Assembly: GCF_004379255.2 (NCBI RefSeq) | Contig: NC_056041.1 | Location: forward strand, 14,849,559-14,913,558 | From: Salvia splendens | Lineage: Eukaryota; Streptophyta; Magnoliopsida; Lamiales; Lamiaceae | Length of the DNA stretch: 64,000 nucleotides | Direction: 5' to 3' | Part shown: one piece after another, positions 61,187 to 64,000 of the stretch | Position numbering within the stretch: the stretch's first letter is position 1 | Layout of the letters: each line of letters begins with the position of its first letter | Program-made: the position numbers and the translations under genes | The notes under the pieces: generated by a model | Seen by the model: the letters and a program-made list of their open reading frames with translations, nothing else | Told to the model about the DNA's origin: nothing | Database searches by the model: none

Positions 61187-62479
61187 TTAACAGTGCCTTA
61201 ATCGGGAAGTTAGGTATTCTTGGATGAATTGATTGACTTTGAATGCCGTTTCCACTCTCTCCCACCTCTCTTGCCGTCTGGTCTCTGCCTCTGACCGGCT
61301 ATGATGGAACTGCGTTAGGCACGAGGAGTAGAGCAGCGGTTCCATCTCCACCAACATCTCCTTCACATTCTGTGTAAGCTGGCGCACGCTTTTGCTCCAT
61401 TGCCCTCTCATTTCCTCCATTCCTCCTACCACCACGGGCAGCACCTCTTCCGCTGCTTGCAGCGCCATCTTCACAAACCGTTCGTTGTTCCACATGTAGA
61501 GTGCTCGTTCTGCAACCTGCGAGTTTGGACTGTTGAAACACTTTGTTATCCGATTGCACAAAGGCAAAGCAACAGCCTTATACTCTAGAATCTCCATATT
61601 CTCAACCAAATCTTCAAGCTCCCCTATGAGCAGTTGGTGATTGGCCAGTACCGGAGAATCCCCCTAACGATGGCCACTCCAAGCAGCGGCTCCTTCTGCA
61701 CAAACTGATAGACGGAGTAAGCCAACTGCTTGTGATACGCCTGCATCCCTTTAGGCCTGTGCAATGGCATCAGAACCCGCATCAAGAATATCCTATGCTC
61801 CTCCTTCAACGGCACACTAAACCCGTTGATGATCGTCCCACATATCTCCAGCAAATCCCCTATCCCGGCATGCCTCTCATCACCTTCGAACGTACAATGC
61901 AAGAAAACATCGTTCATGGCCTTCCTCATGAACGATCTCGAGCCGTGTAGCTTGGAGTATATCCGGTGGTACACATTCTTCAACCTCTCCCGTTCCCTCG
62001 GGTCATCTGACTTGAAGAGGGCGAGCAGGTTCAGAATGAAGGACTCCTTGATATACTCCCCTAGAGTTTTTGAGTTCATGTTTGTGACTAGGCAGAGGAG
62101 GACAGGTGATGGAGGTGTTGGGAGGCGGGAGGGGCCGGAAGAGGTGATCCTGTGTCATAGTAAACAGGGGCGAGAGGATCTCATCGGGCAGGCATGGCCC
62201 CCGCCCCTGCTGCTGCCCCTTCCCCTTGGCCATCGGCTTCAGCACAGCTAAAAGCTTGATGAAGCTATGCAACGAGGGCGATTCCGATGGTGATGGATCG
62301 CTGAAAGTGTATGTGTAAGCGCAGCATGAAATAAGAGAGAGAATCTTATCATGCTCTGAGCTCCTATGCAGCAGCCTTATGCCACTGTGGATGGAATCAT
62401 GTTGTAGAAGAGATTTTAGAGTGTTGGATTTCATCTTCTTCAGAGAAGAAAACTTGGGGCTATTCGGGTTAGCTCCCAT
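61187..62479 (-). pseudogene. PP2A B' (B56) regulatory subunit-like gene, frame-broken
   Basis: Relative of the B56 subunits that direct PP2A to substrates. It reads in three intronless pieces. The first, from ATG 62479 (MGANPNSPKFSSLKKMKS), matches the B56 N-terminal region (HRSSEHDKILSLISCCAYTY, ILSPLFTMTQDHLFRPLPPP). After an apparent deletion of about 25 residues and a frame change near 62120, the second gives LVTNMNSKTLGEYIKESFIL, FKSDDPRERERLKNVYHRIY and INGFSVPLKEEHRIFLMRVL, to a TAG at 61624. After another small deletion and frame change, the third gives IGELEDLVENMEILEY and NSQVAERALYMWNNERF to a stop at 61187. No GT-AG intron explains either break. An assembly error or a strongly diverged gene cannot be excluded. 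Confidence 0.75.
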
Positions 62480-64000
62480 TCTCTTGTTTCTACATCCAAT
62501 GAGGTGGTGGAGAGGGAGAAGAGAGCACTTGATGCTTCCTTTACCTGAATATATAACACATTTTTCTGCAGTTTCTTCAACGTATAGAGACAGAAGCATC
62601 GATATTTCATATGTGGAGTAGTATTGGAGAACCCGATTACAAAGAAAACACATAAATTATTTCCCCGTTTGTTATATATTTAAAGATTTCTTTGATGAAG
62701 ACAAATACATTGTGGGGCAACCTTGTGTGAATCCAGAAATTAGAAAATAGAAAAAAGGGTTAAAAACTAAAAATCCTAATACAGTAGTACTCTTTGGAAA
62801 CACCCAAGAAACACCCAAAATTGAAGTGATTGTTTGAAGAAACAAGATCAAAGATTAACTTTTTATAGCCTTCCTTTTTCATTTGTTTCTTCAACAGTGG
62901 AATTCGGAATTAATGAATTTAAAGCTAAAATGAAAAACTTAGTGATCATATGAACCATCAAGTAATAACAATTAATAAAATCACTCCCAAGAAAAAACTA
63001 ATTCCTTTTCTTTTCCAGAAAGATTACTAAATTTGGACATGCACACGTTAACAATGTCCAACGCAATGCGATTCAAGAGAGAATCTTTTTGGGGCAAAAT
63101 CTCTTCAGATAACGTAAACCAATTTGATGCAGCCGAACACCATCACCAGAAGTCAAATTCCATGCGGAGGAGAAGTTGCTGTATACGACGTCACTTTGGA
63201 GCTCACCTGAGACATTCATTACCACGCGATTTTTTTTATCAGAAGGTAAAAGCGTTTTGGCCGATTACCTACCAATTAGTACATTCTTGCAAAAAGGTTG
63301 AAACCCCAACTCCAAGGACCTCCACATCCCGGCCAGACAGTATTATTAGAGGTGTTCAATTGCAGTGGTCCGTTAAGGGCGAGGGCATAACCCACTGTCC
63401 TTACTGAAGGACACCTCCCACCCAAAGCTTCACACTTGTACCTGAAAGGTTTTACAACTACACAACAGACAGTAGTGGGATTCAATCCTTGGCCAATATT
63501 CTTGCAAATTTTCCCATCCGGAACTAACTGCGCTCCGCCCATGCGGGCAAAACTAAATTAGTACATATACTTATTATTGTGTGGTTCAACGATTTGATAC
63601 AAGTGTAGTAACTTGTTCATGTCAACTTGCGTTCCAATTTGTTAACTTAGAAGTAACTCAACTAATTATTGTGAAATACCAGAGCATAATTTCTTTAAGC
63701 TAGACTTACTAATACATAAAAGTAATAGGTTTTGAGATTACAAAAATGGGTCAAATAAGATTCTGTTTTATGCACACATGTAGCATCAACTATTGATACC
63801 TACTAACTTAAAAACTTAAAAAACCTTTCATTTCGAGTTTGATACTCCGTTTAAAAAGTTAATACTAGTAGCATACATATTTTCAATTCGGGTTTATGAA
63901 TATGAACATAGTTTGTGGAGTAATTTTGAAGAGAAATATTGAGACAAAAGTAGTACGTCTTATTCTGTCAAATATTTTTTTAATGGGTTGAGAAAATCAT
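62480..64000. other. Right-edge spacer, no convincing gene
   Basis: AT-rich DNA with short ORFs on both strands. A block at about 63280-63545 has more GC than its surroundings and open frames on both strands (minus: KPFRYKCEALGGRCPSVRTV). It reads like part of a dispersed repeat rather than a protein, and I could not name it. Confidence 0.5.

Noticed and set aside
63276..63542. 88-codon minus-strand ORF near the right edge
   Set aside because: Cys and Gly content hinted at a secreted protein, but there is no signal peptide or cysteine pattern I know, and the opposite strand is equally open. More likely part of a dispersed repeat.

Overview
This is a nuclear segment from a flowering plant, almost certainly a eudicot. 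The genes are intron-rich with plant orthologues (a chloroplast CPP1 protein, a clade D PP2C, a DUF630/DUF632 protein, vacuolar ATPase subunit B). The gaps are AT-rich and full of plant-type DNA transposons. An asterid, perhaps Lamiales, is my guess from overall flavour only.

Layout of host genes, left to right: the N-terminal half of proteasome subunit RPN3 (minus, running off the left edge); an RBM39/CAPER-like splicing factor (minus, 13 exons); mitochondrial initiation factor IF3 with a long C-terminal tail (minus, 8 exons); a transposon-dominated desert from about 15.4 to 33 kb; a clade D PP2C (plus); a second transposon cluster from 37.5 to 44 kb; a DUF630/DUF632 protein (plus); CPP1 (minus, convergent with it); a third transposon cluster from 50.9 to 55 kb; V-ATPase subunit B (plus, 14 exons); and a frame-broken PP2A B56-like gene (minus). 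I rebuilt the exons by hand from GT-AG sites and frame. Every complete host gene closes with a whole number of codons. The host genes show no operon-like logic; they are ordinary housekeeping neighbours.

The striking content is the set of PIF/Harbinger elements, nearly all bounded by TAA or TTA target duplications. I count at least nine copies (A to J, with C, F and J as internally deleted forms). Some carry only a DDE transposase: G at 42.0-44.0 kb is intact, A and H are decayed, B keeps only the N-terminus. Others (D and E) carry only the Myb/SANT-like partner ORF that canonical Harbinger elements encode beside the transposase. D and E share subterminal sequence, including a GC-rich palindrome, with the transposase-only copies F and H. 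The natural reading is a two-component family in which the two proteins sit on separate elements. I also found a TRIM retrotransposon with three LTRs, a solo LTR with a 5-bp duplication, a long-TIR Mutator-like element with a 9-bp duplication, a hAT MITE with an 8-bp duplication, a hAT transposase remnant, and a Helitron-like 3' end.
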